A stretch of 64,000 bases of DNA, from assembly GCA_045226255.1 (NCBI GenBank), contig JBGVCG010000029.1, forward strand, positions 15,836 to 79,835, written 5' to 3'. Shown here piece after piece: positions 52,988-61,770 of the stretch (position 1 is its first letter; the number at the start of each line of letters is the position of its first letter). A program made the position numbers and the translations under genes. This DNA comes from UBA1181 sp045226255 (GTDB lineage Bacteria; Bacteroidota; Bacteroidia; Bacteroidales; Paludibacteraceae). The notes beneath the pieces are model-generated. The model searched no databases, had not been told where the DNA came from, and saw nothing but the letters and a program-made list of their open reading frames with translations.

Positions 52988-54086
52988 GGCGAAACTGAAG
53001 ATAGCCTGTCTGGGCGTGGTCGCCCTCAACGCCATCGCCATCGTCATATTCGTGGCGCTGGGCGGTGGGGAACCGCTCGATGACACCGGGAAGGTGGTCG
53101 AGGGGTTCAACGGCACGCTTCCCGACGCCAACGTGGAGAGCGTTAGCGACGATAGGATAGCGGCCGCGAGAAGGGAGGACGAACGACGCAAGAGGGAGGA
53201 GATGCTCGGCATGACCGGCTCATCCTTCCAGCTCCTTGAGGTGGAGGAGAAGAGGAAGGAGAAGGAGGAGAACTTCGATTCCCTGGCACAGAAGGTACAG
53301 GAGCAGACAAAGGAGGATCTGGAGCGACAGATGATGGCGATGCAGAACCCCGCTAACGTGGGCAATGTGCCGGACACCAACATGACCCGCCGAGAAAAAG
53401 AGAGGTTGGCCGAACGTGAAAAACGGAGGGCGGAGGCATACAGCAAGGTTCAGGAGATGTACGGTAAGGAGATCTTCCCGGACAAGGTGGAGAAGACTGA
53501 AGTCAAGAAGGTCGAACCAAAGAATGAACCGGTGGCGCAGAAGGAGGAGACTCCGGTAAAGAAGAAAACAGGGTTCAACAGCCTGAACACGAAGGGTCCG
53601 CAAGTGACGGGCAACAGCGTCAAGGCGGTGGTGCACGGCACGCACAAGAACCTAACGGTGAACAGTCCCGTCAAGCTTAGACTTCTGGAACCCCTGAAAA
53701 TCGGGGATGTCACCATACCCCGCAACTCCTTCATATACGGTAAGGTCGCGTTCGCGGAGTCACGCCTGCTGATCAACATCGACAACGTGAGCTACCAGAA
53801 CAGCGTGCTGCCGTTCAAGGGCGAGGTGGTCGACGCGGAGGACGGAAACAGGGGCATCTATGTTCCGGACAACGGTGTGGACGAAGCTATGAAGGAGAGT
53901 CAGGCGGGAGCGGTCAGCGAGACGCCATCCATCAACGCGAGGGGCGGTTCGGTCTCCGGACTCGCCACGAGGATCGCGGAGAGGACGGGAGGAGCGATAA
54001 AGAACGCCGTCGTGAAAAGCGTCGGCAAGAACAAGGTCTCCATCTCGGAGAACTACATGGTCAAAATTAGGTTGAGAGAAAAATAG
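52974..54086 (+). CDS. traM: TraM, VirB10-like
   Basis: 370 aa from the ATG at 52974 (MAKNKAKLKIACLGVVALNA), inside the end of the previous gene. One N-terminal helix (9-29), a long charged linker with Lys/Glu/Arg repeats (55-190), and a C-terminal beta-rich domain (about 215-370) with VKLRLLEPLKIGDVTIPRN and IYGKVAF, the VirB10/TraM barrel pattern. It spans from the inner membrane to the outer-membrane complex. Confidence 0.88.
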   Translation: MAKNKAKLKIACLGVVALNAIAIVIFVALGGGEPLDDTGKVVEGFNGTLPDANVESVSDDRIAAARREDERRKREEMLGMTGSSFQLLEVEEKRKEKEENFDSLAQKVQEQTKEDLERQMMAMQNPANVGNVPDTNMTRREKERLAEREKRRAEAYSKVQEMYGKEIFPDKVEKTEVKKVEPKNEPVAQKEETPVKKKTGFNSLNTKGPQVTGNSVKAVVHGTHKNLTVNSPVKLRLLEPLKIGDVTIPRNSFIYGKVAFAESRLLINIDNVSYQNSVLPFKGEVVDAEDGNRGIYVPDNGVDEAMKESQAGAVSETPSINARGGSVSGLATRIAERTGGAIKNAVVKSVGKNKVSISENYMVKIRLREK

Positions 54087-54091
54087 ATTAT

Positions 54092-55201
54092 ATGAAGAGA
54101 AAGGTATTTTTTATTGTATTCATGGCTTTCCACCTGTTATGCCTCGCGCAGAACGGTATCAAGCCAATCCGGTTCGTGATGAACGACAGGAAGTACATGT
54201 TCCTGCAGTTCCCGTCGGAGATCCGCTACGCGGACATGGGAAGCCAGGACCTCACGGCCGAGAAGTGCCAGAACACGGTCCTGAAGCTGAAGGCGGAGAT
54301 TCCCTACTTCGACAAGACGAACCTAAGCGTGGTGACCACGGACGGTAAATACTACAGCTTCATCGTCGAGTATGACCCGGCACCTTCCTTCATCGCCGTC
54401 AGGATGGAGGGCGTGAAGGATACCATCGGGGTGAACAACGTGATCCCTTCCACCAACATCGAGGTCAGCGACCTCAATACGACGCATATCATCCTGCCCA
54501 CCAAGGTGGTGGACATCGCCATCGGGCATGAGGAGGTGATAAGCGAGAAGGCGGAGGAGATCGACAACATAGTGAAGATTAAATCCGCCGTGGACGAGAA
54601 CGAGGAGTTTTTCCAAACATCCGTGACGGTCGTGACGGCGGACGGCAACATCTACCCGATGGTGGTGGATTACGCGAAGAACCCGAAGAGGATGAGCATA
54701 TCCTTCGCCAAGGACGGGAACGCCATGTTCCAGGGTGTGAACGTGAACGATGAGAACATGAGGAAGATGTCCGAATGGATCATCGAACGCGGGCAGTTCA
54801 TCAACGACCTCGGGAACGAGGACTATAAGATGGTGTTCCAGCTATACAGTATCTTCACGGACCAGGACGTGATAGCCTTTCACCTGCGTGCGCACAACAG
54901 CAGTAAGATAGACTACGCCATCGACTTCGTGAAGGCTTACATCGCGGACAAGAAGATAACGAAGAAGACCGCCATGCAGGAGGAGGAGATATATCCCATC
55001 TACAGCTACTACAGCGATGCGGGCAGGGTCATACATGGAAGGGACGACATCGACATCGTGCTCTTCTATAAGAAGTTCACCATCCCACAGAAGAGGATTC
55101 TCTACTTTGAGCTGTTCGAGGAGAACGGCGGACGTCACATCAAGTTCACCGCTCCGAACAAGGCTATCATAAAAGCAAAGGTAATGGATAAAATAGAATA
55201 A
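54092..55201 (+). CDS. traN: TraN, VirB9-like (DUF4138)
   Basis: 369 aa. Signal peptide (MKRKVFFIVFMAFHLLCLA), N-terminal beta domain binding TraM (VMNDRKYMFLQFPSEIRYAD, LSVVTTDGKYYSFIVEYD) and a C-terminal IgG-like half with VFQLYSIFTDQDVIAFHLRAHNSS and ENGGRHIKFTAPNK. It forms the outer-membrane core with TraM and TraO. It begins five bp after traM. Confidence 0.88.
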   Translation: MKRKVFFIVFMAFHLLCLAQNGIKPIRFVMNDRKYMFLQFPSEIRYADMGSQDLTAEKCQNTVLKLKAEIPYFDKTNLSVVTTDGKYYSFIVEYDPAPSFIAVRMEGVKDTIGVNNVIPSTNIEVSDLNTTHIILPTKVVDIAIGHEEVISEKAEEIDNIVKIKSAVDENEEFFQTSVTVVTADGNIYPMVVDYAKNPKRMSISFAKDGNAMFQGVNVNDENMRKMSEWIIERGQFINDLGNEDYKMVFQLYSIFTDQDVIAFHLRAHNSSKIDYAIDFVKAYIADKKITKKTAMQEEEIYPIYSYYSDAGRVIHGRDDIDIVLFYKKFTIPQKRILYFELFEENGGRHIKFTAPNKAIIKAKVMDKIE

Positions 55202-55206
55202 AGCAT

Positions 55207-56103
55207 ATGAGAAAGAATTTAGCATTAATTATGATCGCGGTCGGACTACTGGGGTTGTCCGCCTGCGACAGCAGGGAGGACTGGTTTGACAAGAACGCCC
55301 CCCGGCCTGATTTGGTTGTGACCATCGGTGATAAGGTCGACACGTTGACCAGTTCCGATTCAAGAGTAATTGAGGTGGATCTGCATGTGATTACTTCAAG
55401 TGATAGGCGCCTAATTACAGATACCGTTGATTTTAAAATTAGCGGTTTCTCGGATGAGAAGGGAGTCCCTTTGAATGGTATATATCCTTTTTTCGATGAA
55501 CAACATGGAAGTTCATCTGGGAGTCTTAACAATTCGGGAGATGGATATGAATATTATTGTGCAATTACTGGCGATATTTTCAATCTGAATGGCGTACGTA
55601 AGGAACTTAACTGTAAGATATATGCCCTATTATACAAATATTCATTTATCAATGATACATCCGCAAGAGTCGAAACATGTACGTCTAGATTCATGGTGGA
55701 AGATATATTCGAAGGGCAACATTACTATACTCTAAAGATTAACATCATCGGTGACATCCCTCCTACACCTGTCCTGAAGGTGCAGAGGCTCGACTACAAC
55801 TACGAGTACAATCTCTCCCTTGAGGAGAGCTACGACCGGGACGGGAAGGTCTCCAAGTACGAGTGGTGCATAGACGGCAACATCGTGCCATATGATGTAA
55901 AGGATTATAGATTTGAGTTCAAAAATGGTGTATGGCAGTCGGGTCAGGCGGCATACGGTGGCAAGTACGTCAAGGCGACCACGATCAACAGTATCAACCA
56001 CAATTTCCAGTCACCGGGGGAACATACGGTGTATTACCGCTGCATGGACAATCTGGGAGCATGGTCGATGTGGTACAGTCAAACGATTAACGTGGAGGAA
56101 TGA
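55207..56103 (+). CDS. outer-membrane lipoprotein of the T4SS operon, PKD-like C-terminus
   Basis: 298 aa. Lipoprotein signal MRKNLALIMIAVGLLGLSAC with the lipobox Cys at residue 20. The C-terminal half resembles a PKD/Ig domain (VLKVQRLDYNYEYNLSLEES, YEWCIDGNIV, HTVYYRCMDNLGAWSMW). The middle (DNA about 55390-55740) is visibly more AT-rich than both flanks, suggesting an exchanged segment. It may act as a VirB7-like lipoprotein or as a surface exclusion or contact factor; the swapped centre favours a surface-exposed part. Confidence 0.7.
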   Translation: MRKNLALIMIAVGLLGLSACDSREDWFDKNAPRPDLVVTIGDKVDTLTSSDSRVIEVDLHVITSSDRRLITDTVDFKISGFSDEKGVPLNGIYPFFDEQHGSSSGSLNNSGDGYEYYCAITGDIFNLNGVRKELNCKIYALLYKYSFINDTSARVETCTSRFMVEDIFEGQHYYTLKINIIGDIPPTPVLKVQRLDYNYEYNLSLEESYDRDGKVSKYEWCIDGNIVPYDVKDYRFEFKNGVWQSGQAAYGGKYVKATTINSINHNFQSPGEHTVYYRCMDNLGAWSMWYSQTINVEE

Positions 56104-56105
56104 TT

Positions 56106-56639
56106 ATGAAGAAGATAGCTATGATATTTTTGGCGCTGTTCTGCGCCATGGGATGCTGCAATGCGCAACTCGTGCATACGAAGGGTAAGATGGGTGTCGG
56201 CATCCGTGGAGGAGTAAGTACAAGGATGTTCTCCGGATGGAGGGGACATGACATAGGTCTGTTCTACCACTACTACACCAGCCCGCAGATGGGTATCGTC
56301 GTGGAGCTGGATCGGGAGAAGATGGAGTTCCTTCACAGCGACTTCAAGAACACGGTCCTCCTCGGCGTCGGCGGCGAATACGCGGTATGGAAGCCAACCA
56401 AGTGGATGATGATGGAGCTCAGCCTGCTGGGCAACGTGGGCTACGACGTGTGGGACTGCACCATCATGGACTGGAAGGAGGAACACTTCGTCTTCGGAGC
56501 GAACGGAGGCTTCGCCCTGGAGTTCTACCCGTGGCACTTCCTCTCCTTCATGCTCAAGGGCAGGCAATTCGCTCTCTTCGGACGTGGCGACAGCTATGTG
56601 AAGCCCGACATATCGCTGGGCGTGAAGGTTAACTGGTGA
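56106..56639 (+). CDS. traO: TraO, outer-membrane beta-barrel protein
   Basis: 177 aa from the ATG at 56106. Signal peptide MKKIAMIFLALFCAMGCCNA, then alternating strands rich in Gly and aromatics (GKMGVGIRGGVSTRMF, WMMMELSLLGNVGYDVW) and a terminal strand SLGVKVNW ending in Trp, as in barrel proteins. TraO is the usual last structural gene of these operons. Immediately after its stop comes a G-rich dispersed motif, which marks the boundary to the toxin module. Confidence 0.8.
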   Translation: MKKIAMIFLALFCAMGCCNAQLVHTKGKMGVGIRGGVSTRMFSGWRGHDIGLFYHYYTSPQMGIVVELDREKMEFLHSDFKNTVLLGVGGEYAVWKPTKWMMMELSLLGNVGYDVWDCTIMDWKEEHFVFGANGGFALEFYPWHFLSFMLKGRQFALFGRGDSYVKPDISLGVKVNW

Positions 56640-56662
56640 TTTTTTAGGGAGGGGAGAAGTTT
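56640..56662 (+). repeat. G-rich dispersed motif at the tra/toxin boundary
   Basis: TTTTTTAGGGAGGGGAGAAG directly after the traO stop codon. Confidence 0.55.
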
Positions 56663-56677
56663 GTTATAAGTTAGCAT

Positions 56678-57010
56678 ATGGAAGACTCTGAAAGAGATAT
56701 TATAGAGAAGAAAAGGGAACTGACGCAGTATCTCTTTGAGATGGGTGCGTTGTGGTCCTACAAGATAGATCTGGACACTATCATACCTGATAGGGAGTTG
56801 ATAGAGAAAAGTCTGACTCATCTTGAGTTTGAGGAAATGTATCTTATATTCGACATCTTCCCTTATGAGAAGATTAGACAGGTATGGATAGACGAGATGG
56901 TTCCAAATGATCATTACTATGGCGTACTGAATAAATTGTTGGCTTACATGTTTTTCGGAGTCAAAGATTATAAAAAATTTAAGGAAGAAGTATGTGGAAA
57001 GATGGATTAA
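56678..57010 (+). CDS. small partner (antitoxin-like) of the AbiEii-type protein, 110 aa
   Basis: Helical protein (KRELTQYLFEMGALWSYKID, then PDRELIEKSLTHLEFEEM and LFDIFPYEKIRQVWIDEM). It resembles small proteins (DUF6922-like) that precede AbiEii-type nucleotidyltransferases in Bacteroidetes. It overlaps the toxin-like gene by 19 bp, a typical coupling. It replaces the usual AbiEi winged-helix antitoxin. Composition is more AT-rich than the tra genes, suggesting separate acquisition. Confidence 0.65.
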   Translation: MEDSERDIIEKKRELTQYLFEMGALWSYKIDLDTIIPDRELIEKSLTHLEFEEMYLIFDIFPYEKIRQVWIDEMVPNDHYYGVLNKLLAYMFFGVKDYKKFKEEVCGKMD

Positions 57011-58230
57011 CACAAAATACGTTAGAAGTCTTTGAAAGAATCTCCAAACTTGATTTTGTAAAAGACTTCCACTTGTGCGGGGGCACTGGCATCGCATTAC
57101 AACTGAATCATAGATTCAGCGAGGACCTGGATTTTGAACTGCTCACCGTTCAGGGGAAGAGTGAGAAGGAGAAAAAAATGGATCGAGAAAAGATATTCGA
57201 TGAGTTGAAGACAGAGTTCGGGAGTTTCTCCAAGGGGAAAACTATGACAGACGACCATTTCGATTGTACTGTAGGTGATGGTGTAAAATTATCTTTCTAT
57301 AAACCAAGATACAAAGTCCCTGTATTGAACGAGGTTAACATATTAAACAATATAAAGACGGTTTCACTCCAGGATGCGCTTGGCATGAAATTATATGTCA
57401 TCAATGTACGTAGTAAGTTCAGGGATTATTATGACATCTATTCCTTGTTAAAAGAAGGGTATTCATTGAAGGACGGAATACAGTATGCTTTGAGCTTCTC
57501 GAGGCATGACATATTATCAAAAAATCTCATGTCAAAACTCGTAATAAAAGAGGATTTCGATGGGATAGATGCGGAAGGACGGTATAGATTCGTCGATCTG
57601 AAGCCGAAATATGAAGCCGACCCTTCAAAAATATGTGCTTATATTGAAGCCGAACTGTCCAAAGTGGAGATAAAAAAAATAAGGATAGATAAAACAGCAT
57701 ACAAATCGATAGGCAGGCTGTTCTACGAGACATTCAAAAAACTTGATGACGACCAGCTTTGCTCTGTCTTGAAACAACTTCCTGAGTATAAGAAATCACT
57801 GTCTGAGGATGACAGAATGAGTTTCTTAATGAATCTTCTCTCCTTTGTTGGTGTTAAGGTGGTTCCTTACGAGTTCAATAATGGAGACATTTACGAGTTA
57901 AGAAAGAAAAAAGATATCGAGAGCTTATCGAGGATTGACGGTATTCTATCGGAATACGATTCATTCCATGCGATGAATTCTGATATAATGAAACAGAATG
58001 AGGCGATTAAAAGCATCCAGATGTTTCCTGATTCTTCAGTAAGGGAGACTCTCATTGCCAATTGTAATACTGCAATTGAGAGTTTAAGACAGAGACAGCA
58101 AAATCTTCGTTACTACCAGGAGTTTCTACGTGCGGAGAATGCGAAAGGGAAGTCAGTGAAACGGGAACCTCTCGATTTCTCCGAAGGAGAGGATGGAGCG
58201 TACGAGTCTAAAGGATGTAAGATTAAATAA
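56992..58230 (+). CDS. AbiEii-type nucleotidyltransferase toxin with C-terminal extension and LDFSE tail
   Basis: 412 aa. Residues about 24-48 carry the family motif LCGGTGIALQLNHRFSEDLDFEL: GG-T, basic His-Arg and a D-x-D-like acid pair. The nucleotidyltransferase domain fills about 210 residues, the usual size. A further 170 residues form a helical region, and the last 28 contain KREPLDFSEGED and end KGCKIK. The same tail is found on the next gene and on the DUF3945 protein. AbiEii proteins modify tRNA or other targets with nucleotides and arrest growth. The tail suggests it may be handled by the transfer machinery; this is inference. Confidence 0.75.
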   Translation: MWKDGLTQNTLEVFERISKLDFVKDFHLCGGTGIALQLNHRFSEDLDFELLTVQGKSEKEKKMDREKIFDELKTEFGSFSKGKTMTDDHFDCTVGDGVKLSFYKPRYKVPVLNEVNILNNIKTVSLQDALGMKLYVINVRSKFRDYYDIYSLLKEGYSLKDGIQYALSFSRHDILSKNLMSKLVIKEDFDGIDAEGRYRFVDLKPKYEADPSKICAYIEAELSKVEIKKIRIDKTAYKSIGRLFYETFKKLDDDQLCSVLKQLPEYKKSLSEDDRMSFLMNLLSFVGVKVVPYEFNNGDIYELRKKKDIESLSRIDGILSEYDSFHAMNSDIMKQNEAIKSIQMFPDSSVRETLIANCNTAIESLRQRQQNLRYYQEFLRAENAKGKSVKREPLDFSEGEDGAYESKGCKIK

Positions 58231-58274
58231 AACATAGTAATAGATTCTATACGTCCATCTATCTGTCGAATTTA

Positions 58275-58288
58275 TCTAACATTAAAAT
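58275..58288 (+). promoter_or_regulatory. leader motif before the 129-aa gene
   Basis: TCTAACATTAAAAT, 14 nt complementary to the sRNA linker, ten nt before the ATG at 58299. Confidence 0.55.
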
Positions 58289-58298
58289 ATTTGTGACC

Positions 58299-58688
58299 AT
58301 GAATATAGTACCGGAGGAATTAAAGCCATATGTGGACTCTTTTAGGGGAGAAGGGAAGGAGCCGTCCATTAAGGATCTGCTCCAGTTATCCATCCATGAT
58401 GATATCCGCATCAACCTGCTTCCAAAACGTTTGAAAAACCTTTTCAATGAATATGTTTATGCCAAGGAGGAGGAGTTGGAACTATGCTCTTCCTCTTTAG
58501 TTCACCCCGATGATAAGGAATCCGCAAGACAGTCCAGCAGACAGGCTTTCTCCGCCTTCAGCGACGAGATGCACAAGTGTCTTGGTATAAGTAAGGAACA
58601 GCAGACGAAAAGACGTCCGCTCGACTTCTCCGAAGGAGAGAATCAGAACATAGTGAGTGAAGAGAAGGGGAAATATCGTAAACTATAA
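58299..58688 (+). CDS. hypothetical protein with LDFSEGE tail, 129 aa
   Basis: The start is the ATG at 58299 (MNIVPEELKPYVDSFRGEGK). A helical, charged protein with no known domain. The last 28 residues contain KRRPLDFSEGEN and end KGKYRKL, the same arrangement as the AbiEii-type protein before it. A helix with paired Cys/Ser (ELELCSSSLVHPDDKESARQ) lies in the middle. It has its own leader motif and so may be expressed together with topB and the left-arm genes. Confidence 0.6.
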   Translation: MNIVPEELKPYVDSFRGEGKEPSIKDLLQLSIHDDIRINLLPKRLKNLFNEYVYAKEEELELCSSSLVHPDDKESARQSSRQAFSAFSDEMHKCLGISKEQQTKRRPLDFSEGENQNIVSEEKGKYRKL

Positions 58689-58701
58689 CTTTTCAATTAT
58701 A

Positions 58702-58715
58702 TCTAACATTAAAAT
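58702..58715 (+). promoter_or_regulatory. leader motif before topB
   Basis: TCTAACATTAAAAT, ten nt before the topB ATG at 58726, followed by a TCAG that matches the TTTTCAG side of the sRNA complement with a gap. Confidence 0.55.
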
Positions 58716-58725
58716 ATCAGTGATT

Positions 58726-61428
58726 ATGAAAGTAGTACTTGCGGAAAAACCGTCCGTTGGCAAGGCGATAGCGGCCGTACTGGGCGCTAAAGCATCGAAG
58801 GACGGCTACATGGAGGGTAACGGCTACATCGTTACCTGGGCGTTCGGTCACCTCGTCGGGTTGGCCGAACCTGACCATTACCTCGGACATAAAGAGTGGA
58901 AGAAGGAAGACCTGCCGATCATTCCGGAGGAGTTCGTGTACGTGCCTCAGGTGGATGATTCGGGGGCGAGGAAGCAATACAACACGATAAAGAAGCTGTT
59001 CTGCGCAAAAGAGACGGATTGCGTCATCTGCGCGACGGATGCGGGACGGGAGGGCGAAGCCATCTTCCGTTACATATACGACAGCTTCGACTGCCGTAAA
59101 CCGGTGAAGAGACTGTGGGTCTCATCACTGACCGACAAGGCGATCCGTGACGGGTTCAACGACTTGAAGCCGGGCGAGGATTATGACGACCTCTACGATA
59201 GCGCCAAGGCGAGGGGAGAGGCGGACTGGCTCGTCGGAGACAACGCCACACGCGCGCTGACGCTCGCCGTGGGCAACGCCGGACAGGTGTACTCGGTTGG
59301 CCGTGTGCAGACGCCCACGCTGGGCATGGTCTGCAAACGCTATCTGGAGAACAAGAACTTCGTCCCTGTCCCTTACTTCATGGTGAGGGTGAAGCTCCAG
59401 TCGAGCGGGAAGACGGAGTTCCTCGGCCTCTACCCCCAGCAACATAAGGAGAAGGCGGATGCCGAAGCCTTCATGGGGAAGATCCCCGGACTGCTCGTGG
59501 TCAAGGAGAAAAGGAAACAGGAGGTGAAGGAGAAGGCCCCACTGCCTTACGACATCACATCCATACAGGCGGACGCCAACAGGCGCCACAAGTTCAAGGC
59601 TCAGAAGACCCTCGACATCGTGCAGGCTCTGTATGAGGGCAAGAAGGTCACCTACCCCCGCACGGGTAGCCGCTATTTGGGTGAGGATATGATAGACGTG
59701 GTAGCCTCTTCGGTTGGCAAACTCTCCTCCCTGGGCTACACGCCCAACTTCGCGGAGTGCTGCAAGGGTATCACGCTGTCGGGCATGAACCGATCCTGCT
59801 TCGACTCGTCGAAGTTGACGGACCACCATGCCATCATACCGACATTCGAAAACGTGTCCGACGACGTGAAGGACTTCCCCTCGGGCAAGACATTCTCATC
59901 GGAGGACAGCCGTAAGATATACCGCATGATCACCATGCAACTCGTGATGTCGCTCCTTCCTGTCTGCGTGAAGGACAGGGTGACCTACCTCTTCGAGGAG
60001 GTGGATTCGGTCGCCTTGGCCGTGACTGGATCCACCATCAAATCCATAGGATGGAGGAAATTGTGCGAACAGGATAATGAAAAGGACGAGGAAGCGGAGG
60101 AGGAACAGAAGCTTCCGGACATGGACGAGGGCGCCATCTGCTCCGTACTGGGCAAAGAGGTGCTCCAGAAGGAGACGAAACGTCCTCCTCTACTGACTGA
60201 GGCGACCCTGCTGAAGATGATGGAGAGCGCCGGCAAGCTCATCGAGGATGACGCCGAACTCTCAAAGGCCATCAAGGACTGCGGGATCGGTACGCCTGCC
60301 ACACGGGCGGCCGTGATAGAGAAACTGTTCGCACGTAAGTACATCGTGACGGAGAAGAACTCGCTGGTGCCCACCGAAGGCGGGCTGCAGCTCTATGAAC
60401 TACTGAAAGACCACTCAATTTGCAACGTCTCCATGACGGGGGAATGGGAGAAGAAACTGAACGAGATGGCCGAAGGCAAGTTCGCCAAGGCGGACTTCAA
60501 CCATGAGATAGAGGAATACACCAGGAATCTGACAACGGAACTGCTCACGGTCAAGAGCGGTTCCATCGCCTCCTCGGTGACCTCCGTGGGCAACTGCCCG
60601 GTGTGCGGCAAGCCACTGAAGACACACGGCCCGGTCGTGTATTGCAGCGGATGGAGGAAGGATGACGAGAAGAGCTGCCAGTTCAAGATATTCACGGAGG
60701 TGAGGGGAAAGAAACTGACGGAGAAGATGGTCAAGACCCTGCTTGCTGGAGGAACGACGGACATCATCAAGGGTTTCAAGAAGAAGGACGGAACGCCGTT
60801 CGACGCCGCCCTAACCCTCGACGAGAACCACAAACTGACCTTCTCCCTCCCTAAAAAGAAAGAACTGGAGCTTGCTTGCCCATTCTGTGGCAAGAAGCTT
60901 TTGGAAAGCGACAAGTCGTACTACTGCAGCGGCTACGGGCAGGAGGATGGCTCCTGCAAGTTCGGAGTGTCCAAGGAACGCGGAGGGGTGAAGATCACCC
61001 TGCAGATGCTGAAGGAGATACTTTCGCTCGAAGCAACCGGCAAGAGCTACGAGTTCAAAAGCAAGGAGGGGAAGAGGTTCACGGCGAAACTGAAGTACAA
61101 CAAGGACGAAATGAAGCTGGAATACCTCTTCGAGGAACGGAAACGTGAGGCGACGGGCCTTAAATGCCCTCATTGCGGAGGGGACATCGTTGAGACTGAC
61201 AAGTCGTTCGAATGTGTCACCCACGACTTCAAAAAAGAGGGTTCCTGCCAGTTCAGCCTCTGGAAGACGGTGGCTGGCAGGAAAGTCTCCGTCAAGGAGC
61301 TTGAGACGCTCCTCTCCGGAGGTGCGACTCGAACCCTCGAAGGCTTCAAGAGCAGTAGCGGGAAAGCCTTCTCGGCGAAACTGAAACTGGTGGACGATAA
61401 GATATCCTTCCTGTTCGACAAGAAATAG
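58726..61428 (+). CDS. topB: type IA DNA topoisomerase (TopB/Topo III-like)
   Basis: 900 aa from the ATG at 58726 (MKVVLAEKPSVGKAIAAVLG). The Toprim domain has E7 and TDAGREGE (about 106). The catalytic Tyr lies near residue 310 in VTYPRTGSRYL, where many relatives have RTDS. Three C-terminal units follow, each a four-Cys zinc finger (CPVCGKP.. , CPFCGKK.. , CPHCGGD..) plus a (L)SGGAT-type repeat. Bacteroidetes conjugative elements commonly carry such an enzyme, probably to resolve replication or transfer intermediates. Confidence 0.92.
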   Translation: MKVVLAEKPSVGKAIAAVLGAKASKDGYMEGNGYIVTWAFGHLVGLAEPDHYLGHKEWKKEDLPIIPEEFVYVPQVDDSGARKQYNTIKKLFCAKETDCVICATDAGREGEAIFRYIYDSFDCRKPVKRLWVSSLTDKAIRDGFNDLKPGEDYDDLYDSAKARGEADWLVGDNATRALTLAVGNAGQVYSVGRVQTPTLGMVCKRYLENKNFVPVPYFMVRVKLQSSGKTEFLGLYPQQHKEKADAEAFMGKIPGLLVVKEKRKQEVKEKAPLPYDITSIQADANRRHKFKAQKTLDIVQALYEGKKVTYPRTGSRYLGEDMIDVVASSVGKLSSLGYTPNFAECCKGITLSGMNRSCFDSSKLTDHHAIIPTFENVSDDVKDFPSGKTFSSEDSRKIYRMITMQLVMSLLPVCVKDRVTYLFEEVDSVALAVTGSTIKSIGWRKLCEQDNEKDEEAEEEQKLPDMDEGAICSVLGKEVLQKETKRPPLLTEATLLKMMESAGKLIEDDAELSKAIKDCGIGTPATRAAVIEKLFARKYIVTEKNSLVPTEGGLQLYELLKDHSICNVSMTGEWEKKLNEMAEGKFAKADFNHEIEEYTRNLTTELLTVKSGSIASSVTSVGNCPVCGKPLKTHGPVVYCSGWRKDDEKSCQFKIFTEVRGKKLTEKMVKTLLAGGTTDIIKGFKKKDGTPFDAALTLDENHKLTFSLPKKKELELACPFCGKKLLESDKSYYCSGYGQEDGSCKFGVSKERGGVKITLQMLKEILSLEATGKSYEFKSKEGKRFTAKLKYNKDEMKLEYLFEERKREATGLKCPHCGGDIVETDKSFECVTHDFKKEGSCQFSLWKTVAGRKVSVKELETLLSGGATRTLEGFKSSSGKAFSAKLKLVDDKISFLFDKK

Positions 61429-61445
61429 GGCTAACGAAAATGAAG

Positions 61446-61474
61446 AAAAGCCGATGAGATCCTCACCGGCTTTT
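61446..61474. terminator. bidirectional rho-independent terminator after topB
   Basis: AAAAGCCG.TGAG pairs with CTCA.CGGCTTTT, T-rich on both ends, between topB and the convergent 69-aa gene. Confidence 0.8.
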
Positions 61475-61491
61475 CTTTTGGTTATAGGGCG

Positions 61492-61701
61492 TCAGTCCTC
61501 CCTGGACATCTTGTCGTGGGCGAGACGCCAAATCCGTTTGGCTGTCTTGTCGTCCGTGATGGAGCAGGTTTCTCTCCATGACTTGTAACCAATGCCGTAG
61601 TAGAGATCGTCGCAGGCGTTCTCGAAATCGGCCGCATACGCGCGGATAAGTTCTTTGTCATCCGCCAATGTTGTTGTATCGAATTTACTTTCAGTTTTCA
61701 T
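61492..61701 (-). CDS. small hypothetical protein, 69 aa
   Basis: Helical, acidic, with AAYADFENACDD-like and WRETCSITDDKTAKRIWRLAHDK segments; two Cys and two Trp. No family recognised. The leader has GTTTAACATCTTTAAA, a second leader family shared with the genes starting at 62711 and 63899. Confidence 0.5.
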   Translation of the reverse strand: MKTESKFDTTTLADDKELIRAYAADFENACDDLYYGIGYKSWRETCSITDDKTAKRIWRLAHDKMSRED

Positions 61702-61736
61702 AACATATGAATTTAAAGATGTTAAACATTATATTG

Positions 61737-61764
61737 AAGGGAATTCCCGGTAGGGAACTCCCTT
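61737..61764. terminator. hairpin between 61701 and 61771
   Basis: AAGGGAATTCCC-GGTA-GGGAACTCCCTT, one mismatch per arm. T-run on the rightward side (CCCTTTT). Probably ends the leftward 186-aa gene, or attenuates read-through. Confidence 0.5.
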
Positions 61765-61770
61765 TTAAGA

